Shown: piece after piece, positions 26,640 through 35,623 of the stretch
Layout: the number at the start of each line of letters is the position of its first letter
Position numbering within the stretch: position 1 is the first letter of the stretch
Origin: Euryarchaeota archaeon TMED192
GTDB lineage: Archaea > Thermoplasmatota > Poseidoniia > Poseidoniales > Thalassarchaeaceae
Length of the DNA: 63,966 nt
NCBI GenBank assembly: GCA_002170775.2
Contig: NHIP02000002.1
Span: 44,743-108,708, forward strand
Direction of reading: 5' to 3'
Position numbers and translations under genes: made by a program
Notes under the pieces: model-generated
The model's database searches: none
Told to the model about the DNA's origin: nothing
What the model saw: the letters and a program-made list of their open reading frames with translations, nothing else

Positions 26640-29600
26640 TCAGACTTCTTCCTCGATGAGTTCCGCACTTCTTCCAGGGACATCCCTCAATTCATCTATT
26701 GCTCTTAGTACATCAGCCAACGCCGCCTTAGCACGGCTACGTTCAGAATCGCCAAGTTCGTGAGAGGAGTATCTTGCTTCCTCGAAAACGCGATCCAGTG
26801 AAACCAAGGCTTCCTCGCGTATGGGAAGCGCTCGACGAACGGCTGCTTCAAACTCCCTCACTGTTTCAAAATCTCTCCTGAGGAATCCTCTCTTCTGGAG
26901 AACTGAAACTAAGCTCTGATAACAATTGAAGATGGCTTCCCTAATTTCGTCTCCAGCTGCAAGAAGTTCTGCAGCATATCCGAAAATATTAGAGAATTCT
27001 TTGAGTCTCTTCGACCTTCTTCTCCTGACCAAGACCATTCCAACTAGCAATAGCATTGCAGATATCGCTACGATAGCTATGGCCTGGTCTGTGAATAAAG
27101 GCGCGTCTTCGACAAAGTAAGTGACATTAAGTCCGCCATGGGCGACTGTGAGCCAAATCCTGTCTTGTGGGTCAATGATTTCGGAGTCCGTCGAGAACTC
27201 GATGCCCAAATCACCCCAGATATTCTCTTCTGAGAATGCCGGAACTGGATCTTCTGTTGTGAATGAATAATCAGAAACCCCGTCGATGTCTGTTGATTTT
27301 GTGACGGAGAATAAAGTATTGTTACTGTTCGTCAGCATAGCCGTTATTGCAACCCCCTCTACAGGGGCACCGGTATCCTGCGCCGTGACTATCGTACGCC
27401 CTTCGATTAATCTGTTACCATCGACGATTATGAATGAAGATGGGTCGAACTGGAAGGTTACTTGGACGCGCATGAGTATGGTGTGATTCGAACTCCCCTC
27501 ATTGAGGTATGATGAGACAGGGGGGGCGACCTCTATTGTCATCTCGAGATAGCCTGCGCGATAGTAATCAAGAGCAGGTGCTTCAATCACAAAATGCCCC
27601 GTGGATTCATCCCATGAAATTGTGGAGGGTCGTGATTGTCCCTCCCACCCGAGAGTGATGTCGACATTACTCACTATCTCTGAGGACCCGCCAACCTCGA
27701 GCACTCTTCCCTCAATTCTTATCGGATTATTCGGATCACTTCTGATCACGCTAGCATCCGACCATATGATTTGTACATCGATATCAGCACGGGTTAACAC
27801 TGTTGTATTAGACACGGAGGGCAGGTACAACTCTTCCCCGTCGAATGATACAGATAGCCCATGTTCGCCCCTTTGGAGGGAAGATTCGACAGGAATATCG
27901 AATGAGAATATGCCACTTGCACCCACAGCGGTGGATAGGATTTGTTCCCCATCAAGGGAGATGTGGACTATTCGGCCTTCGAGTCCTGGGGCTCCGATAG
28001 TATCGTCATCATACAATCTTCCAACGAGTTCCCACGTACCCCCGCGAGTCACCGAGGGCTGCTCTATCTGAAGTGATATTGCAGTGTGATACGCGATCGA
28101 GAGTGTTTGTTCGACACTAGAGGATCGGTAGTATCCCTGCTGAGGGGCCACGGCGACGATAGAATGGTTCCCGACGGTCAGTGCTTCAGGGATATTCCAA
28201 AGAATCTCCCATGAGCCATTTTCATCCGATAGAGTTACTCCAATGAATACATCATCCACCATTATTTCTATGGTATGATTCTCCAAGAATCCACCAGGTA
28301 GATTGTCTTTAACGGACCCTCTTATCGATATCTGATCCCCCACCGCAGCAGGGGGGATCACATCCATCGAGATGATCGTAGGAGCGTAAACGGTGAAAAC
28401 TGTGCTACCATCAGAAGGAAGTACAAACACCTCTCCGAGGAAGGCTGCACGCACAACTCTTGGGCCGAGCGGCATGTCGGATGGAATTGGAAGATAGACT
28501 GAGAAGTTGCCTTCCTGGTCGGCAACGGCATCTGTCACGAAATTACCTTCGATAGAAATGGAGACGGTCCTGCCGGGGAGTACCCTGCCTATGCCATCAG
28601 TGATGCGTCCTTCGATCAAGAGCAGGTCGTTTCTATCTACAGATGATGGAGGGGTGACGATAATGACCTGCGATGTCTGTGTGGCGTTATATTCAGAAGT
28701 ATCTGTGGAGGGGAGATAAAATTCAGGGTTGAGTGAATCCCCTTGACCCATGGGGTCGACCCAAGTGAATCCTCCAAGGAAGTTTACTGTAGCATTATGG
28801 GACCCATAATCGACGTCCAGGGGCATGGGGACGGTGATTGCCCACGCGCCAGTAGTTGCATTAGTCAAAACTGTGAATTCGGGGCCCATGTCTATTCCAT
28901 CGATTGAGAGTCGTACCAGTCCGGAAGAAGGCAAGGCCGATTCGATAAGCGGCATGCCATGCTCATCAAGGAGAGTTCCTGCAAGAGTGATGGCCTCACC
29001 CGCGATCCCCGTCCCAGATACAGACGTTATGGCGAGGACTGTCGGAGCCAGTATCACGACACGCGTCGTATCTGTGCTACTTGCCAAACCAGTGGTGCCA
29101 GCGAGTCCGTTAAAGGAGGCGGAGACATCCATGAAGCCTGCGACGCGGTTTTCGTCAACCGTAAAGGAATAACTGGCAATACCATTTTCATTAGTTAATG
29201 ATGTTCCATTGAACACCCCGTCGACGGAGAAGGAAATTGAAGACTGGGGGACAGGGGCCCCCGTATTATCGGTCAGGGATACATTCACTGTAACATCATC
29301 TCCTCGGACGGTTCTCTCATCGGGATCTAGATCCGAAGGTACAAGGATGAATGTTGCAGTGAACCCCCTGCTATCGAAAGTTGCGGAGCCACTGCTTTCC
29401 GTGAAGTACGAGATTGCTGGCAGGTATGTGGCCTCTACCAGATGAGTTCCGCGGGGAATGTCGGCATCCAGTGCCATCCTGACTGTCCAGGATCCGTTTG
29501 GCGCTACTGCGAATGAGTTCAATGTGAATCCATCATCAGAGCCGTCGAGTTGAAAATTTAGGCTGAATGAGAGTAAATTGCCTGAACGGTCAGTGATTGT

Positions 29601-32600
29601 TGAGCCATTGCCGCTGAGTAATGATCCCGTTATCTCGAAGGAGCCGCCTGCCGTTGGGTTGGAGCTTATTGGGTCGACTATTAACTGCGTATTCGACCTC
29701 ACAGTCACTTTGAATGTGGAGGCGGATGTTGCGAGCAGCGTGGTTGTGCCGTTGAAAAGGAACTCTATCTCTATCAAGCCCAAGGGGTGGTCGCTAGGCA
29801 CAGTGAACTCGAAGGTGATCGAGCCGTTCGCCTGGGTTAGTTGAGAACTCATCCAGGTGTGGTGGAATCTGGCTACAACATTTGCCTCTTCGATAGGGAG
29901 GTCGTCATTAGATTCCTCGACGAGCATGGCGGAGAAGGAAATGGTGCTTCCACGGTCTACAATAGTAGCTAAGCCAGGTTGTATCTGTGTGAATTCTGTG
30001 ACTCCTACTACCAGTATGTTGTCCGTGCCTGTGGACGTAAGATAGAACGGTGTAGACCCATTTATGATGCTCACTGCAAGTGTCTTGTTGCCACTTTCAA
30101 TACCGTCTGATTGCGGATCTGTTGGGACAATTATCGTGAAAGAGCCGTTTGGAGAAGTTAGGATGGAAGGGACAAGTAGCTCGCTGTCATCGTTCAAGAA
30201 CCATACTTGGAGTGCCATTGGGCCACTTACTGAGCGGTTATCGTCGACAGCATCTATGACTCTCCCGGATATTGAGAAGCTTTGTCCTGCTACAACTGAA
30301 AGAGGGACTGAATCAATCATTATGCCACTTGCAACTATAACGGCCGCTTCCGTTATGGTTTGGTTCCCCGTTCGCCTTGAGGCGTTCTCCTGATCTATCA
30401 AATCCGTCAAATCATCATCGACGACCATTGTTAGATTGAACATACCAGGCGGTATGTCCGCAGGCATGGTGGAATTCAGTAACACTGATCCTTCAGAAGA
30501 AGTCGCCTGCGTGATCAAGAGGGTCTCATTGGCGCCACCTAAATCGAGCCACATGGAGACATCCACGTCACTCAAGAGGCTCGAATCTGCAACATCCGAC
30601 ACTATTGCAGTGACTTCGAATGTGGTTCCGGCTACCACTTCAACCTGCTCGGGATTGGCGGATATCACATGCTCCGTCTCAATACCCATTGATTCGAATA
30701 AGCTGCCATCGAATGGCACCACGTAATATGGGCCCTTATCCTCTGGGCTTTGGGTGAATGAGAAGGCAATTTGAATCTCATAAACAGACGAAGGAAGATT
30801 GACCGGGGTGTTGAATAGGATAGAGAAATTTCCACTAAGAGGATCTATCCAGCCCTGGGTGAGGAGGTTCCATGTCGTATCGGAACCATCAGGCAAGTCA
30901 TCTTCTAATGGGACTGATATGTCGATGTTTATCGAGGTGTTATTGCCAAGTACAGGCACTGCGAGCAGGGAGTCAGAAAGTGATCCATTGATCCACCCCC
31001 CTGTATTTCTGTGGTACCAGTCTCGATCCAATGCCCATGTTACCAGCGCCTCCGCTTGCAAACGATGGTAATTTAATTCTACAAGGGGCTTGAGATATTG
31101 CGATCCTGAGTAGTTTAACAGCCACGAATAGTCTCCTGCACCAACATTGGCATTATCGCCAGGAGTCCAGACTATCTGTATCTGAGACTCACTTGATGCC
31201 TCTTGGGACCATTCCTGAACTCCGTCGTAATCTAATGAGAAGTTTCCGGGGTATTCCTGTAGAGGTGTGTTGGTGTGATCGGTGAGCTGCACTGAAACGG
31301 TAGCCTCGACGCCTCGCAGAGACGGTTCAAGGGCGTACTCTAGTTTCAGGTAACCCAATATTCCAAATTCATCTTCAAATATTTCAAAGTCAGATGCGAA
31401 CAACCCGTCCGCCTGGTACCTGAATCTTACATCAATTAATCCGGACGGGATGGGTATATCGTTCTCGGAGAAGTTCCACGTGATCTGGAAAGACCCTGCC
31501 TGTCCCGACCATGTGGAGTTGTTGAGATACCATGACGTGATAGGAGTAAAGTCTCCAGATGAAGCGGCTGAGCGTATATCCATGAACAGAGTCCCATTCA
31601 TAGGTTCTGGCGTGGACCCCCTACTCAATGCAGTGCCGTTTATCGAAACATCTTCGTTAATGCCGAGGAGGCTGGAATTGGAGCCCTGGCCTTCTAGCGA
31701 GATCAAGAGGTCTGGAGCCAGTGTCACATTCAGTTGGAAATCAACGCCAAGAGGCCTGACATGGGGCGATGTGGATGACAAGTCCAAGCCATCCTCCCTC
31801 CAACCTTCGAACCATAATCTGGCGTCAATTGGGCCCAATGGTTCATTCTCGTCTACAGTAACAGGGAATTGAAAGAAGCCTCTGCTGGATACATTTGTGG
31901 AAATATTCACTATCCCATTCAAAGTAGTAGTATACTCGAGGAAGACAGTGAACGCAGAGGACCCTGTCAGCTCATCGTCGAACTCGCTCGGATCGGTCAA
32001 AACTTGATTCTCCCAAGCGAATATGCCCTCCAGATCTGTTGTAACTCCTGCTCCAACCGGGGGTAATTCAGCAGGTTCTGGACTTGAAATCTGCATTGTC
32101 GGGTCGTCTGTGAGATTGAGTCCCCATGTTGAAGACGCGTCTTCGGCTAAACCATCCGAGGCAGTCATAACGAGATACGGAACACTGCCGGATCCAAGTA
32201 TCTCTATTGCGAACGAGGCCAGTCCTGGACGGGGATAGTCAATCGTAGAAGATGTTGAGTTTAATCTGAACCAACCTGTTTCATTGGTCGTGGTAAAAGA
32301 AAATGGATTCAAAGCAGAATCCAGTGGCGGCTCCAAGATTATGCTCTGTGGGATTATATGGGCTCTTATTGGAACATTAGAGGCTGAAGAACCATTTTCC
32401 GTGAATATGATCCGACCTTCGAAGAATATCTCCTGTTGACCATTCCTGTCATGATTCCCAACGGTCCTAGAAACATCGACTATCGAAATTGGGGGCGGAG
32501 GGGGGCACGCCTCGAATGGCTGCCAACCGAGATCGATTCCACCTAGATTCTCATTAGTCTGAAGATGCGCCTCCACCCACGACGTAAGGTGCCTGCCATA

Positions 32601-35582
32601 GAACATGAATGATGTGTTATCGGCGTTCTGTGTGCCGTCACTTAGCCCAATTACCTTCCTCGAGGGAATTCCAGCAGTACGTAACATGAGTGCGAAGGTG
32701 CTCGAATATTCGTCACATGTTCCGATTCTTGCATCATCTAATATCCATCTCGATATATCGTTTGGACCCCCTATTTGCGATGAGGCATTCTTGAATCCGG
32801 ATCCTGAAGAGCTCCAATTGAATTGTACAGTTTCGTTCCCATTGACGATGAAATTGGCTATCGCCTCTATCTTCTCCCACGCCGAAAAGGCGCCTGAAGA
32901 CGAGATAATCTGATTGGTGATCTGAGCAGTTCTGTTGGTATCGTCATTGCTAGGATAGTTGAGTCCAAAAGAACTTGATGCAAACGCGATGGATTCCTGC
33001 TTGTATGTATTTGTGATATTATAATCTGGGCTACTTATTGAGAGCGCCGTTACAGATGCATCCTCTACTATGATGTCCCGCGTCGTATTGGTGACATTCA
33101 TAGTGGCCTCTGGCTCCATTATGGTGCTGATAGTCTGTACATTGTATGGCAAGACTAGATGGCCGCCTGGGGAGCCCAGTCCTTGGAATTGATATGCTAC
33201 ATCCCAGGAAGGGGATATTCCGCCCGACACAGAGACATCGGCTAGGCCTTGAGATATCTCTTGCTCTAACGGGATTTGCGTAAGGCCGTAGAGCGTCTGA
33301 TTTACGCCCCATGAGCCATTCAGATACTCGTCGAAAGTGTACCACCGGTAGAATGGTGTGATTGACATGTTTGCTGAGGTATCGGTATTGGTGGCTACGA
33401 GCAATAATGTATCGGGGGATAAGGAAGAAGATGCATTGAGTGGGTCTAATCCAAGGGCGATCTCCTCTCCATCAGGTATTCCATCGCCGTCGGTGTCCGG
33501 ATCTAGAGGATCTGTGCCATCCTGCTCTTCATTGAGATCTGGGATGCCGTCCCCATCGGTATCCAGGGGATTCATATCATCTGAAGGATTATTTTGGGGG
33601 TTTGTGCCATCGAAATATTCCTGTAAGTCGCTGACGCCCCCTTCATCGGTATCTGAGGCATTCCACAAAGTAATCCACCCATCAAATGATCCGTTAGTCA
33701 AATCTATGCTTGCATATGTTAGATCGCATCCCGTTGTATTCTCAAAGTAATCGTTGAGACCATCCGAGTCGGAATCAAGCCTATTAGAGCATGGTTCGCC
33801 AGGGATTGTGCCGTCTATCCACACTTCCGTCCAGTCGTCCACCCCATCGCCATCAGTATCGACTAGATTCGGATCGGACATATAGCCGTACGTGGAAAGT
33901 ATCTCTTCCCAATCTGCAAGTCCGTCGCCATCTGTATCAGCATAATCATCATCACACCACGGATCATTGACTGCTCCTGCAGTATTGTTCCAACACCAAG
34001 ACCCGTTGTAAACATTGATCCAGACGGTATTATCTGGCGGCATTGGATCAACCTGATCCAGATCAGTGCCAACACTTCTCCCCCAGGTGAATGGAACTCT
34101 TGTTCCGTCGTCGAGGATGTAGGCGGCTAACATACCGTTTGGACTTCTCCAGTTGGGTCCTTCGGGAACGCCTTCTGTCGAATTCAATGATATCTGAACA
34201 GCTACAGAATCCCAGCTTAGAACTGTTCGATTGACTACTGAACTACTCATGCATGGATCTGTACCATGCATTTCCCCTTCAGTGCCGTCATCCACGCCCC
34301 CTGAGTCGGTATCTGCCACGTCCCACTGGGTGCACGTGATATTCTCCATGTAATTTGGAATGCTATCTCCGTCTTCATCGCCATCGTCCTCTATTCTTGT
34401 AGGGTCAGTCTCGCCAGGATCTACATCTCCATCGAGATTCAGATCTTCGAAGCCGTCATCGAATGGGTCGCCATCAGTATTGTTGTTTCGTGGGTCGGAC
34501 CCAAGAGGGGGGTTGCCATAACTCCCATTTACCTCAATACCGTCCAGTATTCCGTCGCCGTCCGTATCTACGGCAGTCGGATCGGTAAGCAGAGTCAGTG
34601 CCTCTCTGGAATCGTTCAGGCCGTCGCCGTCAGTATCGTTGGAGAAGGGATCTGTGAATGTTATCGAGTCGACTTCGGCGGTAAGAAACTCACAACCGCC
34701 AGGCCCCAACATCAGGACAGGGTCGCAAGGGCTCTCAGTCTGGGTGCCATTGACCGGGCCGGGCCGGAAATACTGAGTCGGGGGGAAGGTGGAGCCATTT
34801 CGTGTGGTCCAGCCAGGATTGACGTACTCCCATAGATTTAGCAATCCATCATCATCAGGATCGCCGTAGGCACCATCATCCCCGGTACCATCTGTTGGAT
34901 CAAGGCCGAATGCTATCTCCCAGCCGTCATCCATCCCATCGCCGTCGGTGTCCCATCCATCGACATCCTCGTCTACAAGTCCGTCTCCATCATCATCATT
35001 TGTGGCACAATCAGCATCACCGTCAAAATCTGGATCTGCTGAATCGACTAGTCCATCATGGTCATCGTCGAAACCATTTGTGCACAAATTGCCCGCAGGA
35101 TCTTCATCGTAACCATCAGTTCCATTTCCTTGGATAATTTGCATTGCTGACTCTTCATCCCAATCGCTGACGGGAACAGTACCATTCCACCAAACGCCGT
35201 TATCCAAAACTGCAGGCGTAGTTACATCGTCCCAGCCAGGGGGTATAGACCAAAGATACTCATTGAGATTGGTAAGTAGGTCTCCGTCCGGATCGCCTGT
35301 TGAGCCATTCAAGTCGTTGGGGGACAAAGGATCTAGCCCGTATTTCCACTCCCATCCATCAGGGAGTCCATCATCATCGCTGTCCCAATCTTGAGGGAGC
35401 GTATTGATGTAGAATTCTAGGCCATATGGAAGGCCATCGCCATCAGCATCGAGAGAGGCTGCGGCCTTCATGGAGCCAATATGGATCATGGACACCATGG
35501 ATGTAAGCATCAAGGCTACAATTACGATGGCTGAACGCCTCTCTCCGCCTCGATGGAGCCCATGCATGTCAACAAGGCCCAT
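26640..35582 (-). CDS. 2980-residue surface protein with transglutaminase-like and DUF4129-like domains
   Basis: A signal peptide spans ~15-40 (SAIVIVALMLTSMVSM). Residues ~43-720 carry many thrombospondin type 3/EF-hand-like calcium loops (DADGDGLPYG, DTDGDGIPDGEE). Around residue 956 lies a transglutaminase-like core: Cys956 in ARIGTCDEYSSTFALMLR, a His in YGRHLTSWVEAH, and GWQPFEACP, where the usual Asp is Glu. About twelve to fifteen Ig-like repeats of ~100 residues follow to ~2810, many ending F-x-LPS. A membrane helix (~2832-2852) precedes an RRRR stop-transfer and a cytoplasmic tail resembling DUF4129 (YQSLVSVLQKRGFLRRDFE, TVREFEAAVRRALP). This recalls TgpA-type transglutaminases, in which the same two domains occur. 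An ATG five codons in (35567) fits a TTAAG box better. Role unknown; surface adhesion or envelope remodelling is inferred. Confidence 0.92.
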   Translation of the reverse strand: MGLVDMHGLHRGGERRSAIVIVALMLTSMVSMIHIGSMKAAASLDADGDGLPYGLEFYINTLPQDWDSDDDGLPDGWEWKYGLDPLSPNDLNGSTGDPDGDLLTNLNEYLWSIPPGWDDVTTPAVLDNGVWWNGTVPVSDWDEESAMQIIQGNGTDGYDEDPAGNLCTNGFDDDHDGLVDSADPDFDGDADCATNDDDGDGLVDEDVDGWDTDGDGMDDGWEIAFGLDPTDGTGDDGAYGDPDDDGLLNLWEYVNPGWTTRNGSTFPPTQYFRPGPVNGTQTESPCDPVLMLGPGGCEFLTAEVDSITFTDPFSNDTDGDGLNDSREALTLLTDPTAVDTDGDGILDGIEVNGSYGNPPLGSDPRNNNTDGDPFDDGFEDLNLDGDVDPGETDPTRIEDDGDEDGDSIPNYMENITCTQWDVADTDSGGVDDGTEGEMHGTDPCMSSSVVNRTVLSWDSVAVQISLNSTEGVPEGPNWRSPNGMLAAYILDDGTRVPFTWGRSVGTDLDQVDPMPPDNTVWINVYNGSWCWNNTAGAVNDPWCDDDYADTDGDGLADWEEILSTYGYMSDPNLVDTDGDGVDDWTEVWIDGTIPGEPCSNRLDSDSDGLNDYFENTTGCDLTYASIDLTNGSFDGWITLWNASDTDEGGVSDLQEYFDGTNPQNNPSDDMNPLDTDGDGIPDLNEEQDGTDPLDPDTDGDGIPDGEEIALGLDPLNASSSLSPDTLLLVATNTDTSANMSITPFYRWYTFDEYLNGSWGVNQTLYGLTQIPLEQEISQGLADVSVSGGISPSWDVAYQFQGLGSPGGHLVLPYNVQTISTIMEPEATMNVTNTTRDIIVEDASVTALSISSPDYNITNTYKQESIAFASSSFGLNYPSNDDTNRTAQITNQIISSSGAFSAWEKIEAIANFIVNGNETVQFNWSSSGSGFKNASSQIGGPNDISRWILDDARIGTCDEYSSTFALMLRTAGIPSRKVIGLSDGTQNADNTSFMFYGRHLTSWVEAHLQTNENLGGIDLGWQPFEACPPPPPISIVDVSRTVGNHDRNGQQEIFFEGRIIFTENGSSASNVPIRAHIIPQSIILEPPLDSALNPFSFTTTNETGWFRLNSTSSTIDYPRPGLASFAIEILGSGSVPYLVMTASDGLAEDASSTWGLNLTDDPTMQISSPEPAELPPVGAGVTTDLEGIFAWENQVLTDPSEFDDELTGSSAFTVFLEYTTTLNGIVNISTNVSSRGFFQFPVTVDENEPLGPIDARLWFEGWREDGLDLSSTSPHVRPLGVDFQLNVTLAPDLLISLEGQGSNSSLLGINEDVSINGTALSRGSTPEPMNGTLFMDIRSAASSGDFTPITSWYLNNSTWSGQAGSFQITWNFSENDIPIPSGLIDVRFRYQADGLFASDFEIFEDEFGILGYLKLEYALEPSLRGVEATVSVQLTDHTNTPLQEYPGNFSLDYDGVQEWSQEASSESQIQIVWTPGDNANVGAGDYSWLLNYSGSQYLKPLVELNYHRLQAEALVTWALDRDWYHRNTGGWINGSLSDSLLAVPVLGNNTSINIDISVPLEDDLPDGSDTTWNLLTQGWIDPLSGNFSILFNTPVNLPSSVYEIQIAFSFTQSPEDKGPYYVVPFDGSLFESMGIETEHVISANPEQVEVVAGTTFEVTAIVSDVADSSLLSDVDVSMWLDLGGANETLLITQATSSEGSVLLNSTMPADIPPGMFNLTMVVDDDLTDLIDQENASRRTGNQTITEAAVIVASGIMIDSVPLSVVAGQSFSISGRVIDAVDDNRSVSGPMALQVWFLNDDSELLVPSILTSPNGSFTIIVPTDPQSDGIESGNKTLAVSIINGSTPFYLTSTGTDNILVVGVTEFTQIQPGLATIVDRGSTISFSAMLVEESNDDLPIEEANVVARFHHTWMSSQLTQANGSITFEFTVPSDHPLGLIEIEFLFNGTTTLLATSASTFKVTVRSNTQLIVDPISSNPTAGGSFEITGSLLSGNGSTITDRSGNLLSFSLNFQLDGSDDGFTLNSFAVAPNGSWTVRMALDADIPRGTHLVEATYLPAISYFTESSGSATFDSRGFTATFILVPSDLDPDERTVRGDDVTVNVSLTDNTGAPVPQSSISFSVDGVFNGTSLTNENGIASYSFTVDENRVAGFMDVSASFNGLAGTTGLASSTDTTRVVILAPTVLAITSVSGTGIAGEAITLAGTLLDEHGMPLIESALPSSGLVRLSIDGIDMGPEFTVLTNATTGAWAITVPMPLDVDYGSHNATVNFLGGFTWVDPMGQGDSLNPEFYLPSTDTSEYNATQTSQVIIVTPPSSVDRNDLLLIEGRITDGIGRVLPGRTVSISIEGNFVTDAVADQEGNFSVYLPIPSDMPLGPRVVRAAFLGEVFVLPSDGSTVFTVYAPTIISMDVIPPAAVGDQISIRGSVKDNLPGGFLENHTIEIMVDDVFIGVTLSDENGSWEILWNIPEALTVGNHSIVAVAPQQGYYRSSSVEQTLSIAYHTAISLQIEQPSVTRGGTWELVGRLYDDDTIGAPGLEGRIVHISLDGEQILSTAVGASGIFSFDIPVESSLQRGEHGLSVSFDGEELYLPSVSNTTVLTRADIDVQIIWSDASVIRSDPNNPIRIEGRVLEVGGSSEIVSNVDITLGWEGQSRPSTISWDESTGHFVIEAPALDYYRAGYLEMTIEVAPPVSSYLNEGSSNHTILMRVQVTFQFDPSSFIIVDGNRLIEGRTIVTAQDTGAPVEGVAITAMLTNSNNTLFSVTKSTDIDGVSDYSFTTEDPVPAFSEENIWGDLGIEFSTDSEIIDPQDRIWLTVAHGGLNVTYFVEDAPLFTDQAIAIVAISAMLLLVGMVLVRRRRSKRLKEFSNIFGYAAELLAAGDEIREAIFNCYQSLVSVLQKRGFLRRDFETVREFEAAVRRALPIREEALVSLDRVFEEARYSSHELGDSERSRAKAALADVLRAIDELRDVPGRSAELIEEEV

Positions 35583-35623
35583 TCAGCAGGCACTTAAGAG
35601 GAATGGAGCATCGTTCGGACTGG

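Noticed and set aside
26926-35137. Many plus-strand frames antisense to the 2980-residue gene
   Set aside because: They are short, without domains or ribosome sites, and contradicted by the clear sense protein.
33358-35137. Tandem GATGGxGAT-type DNA repeats that could look like a satellite or CRISPR-like array
   Set aside because: They code for calcium loops in frame, vary in spacing and sequence, and have no unique spacers.
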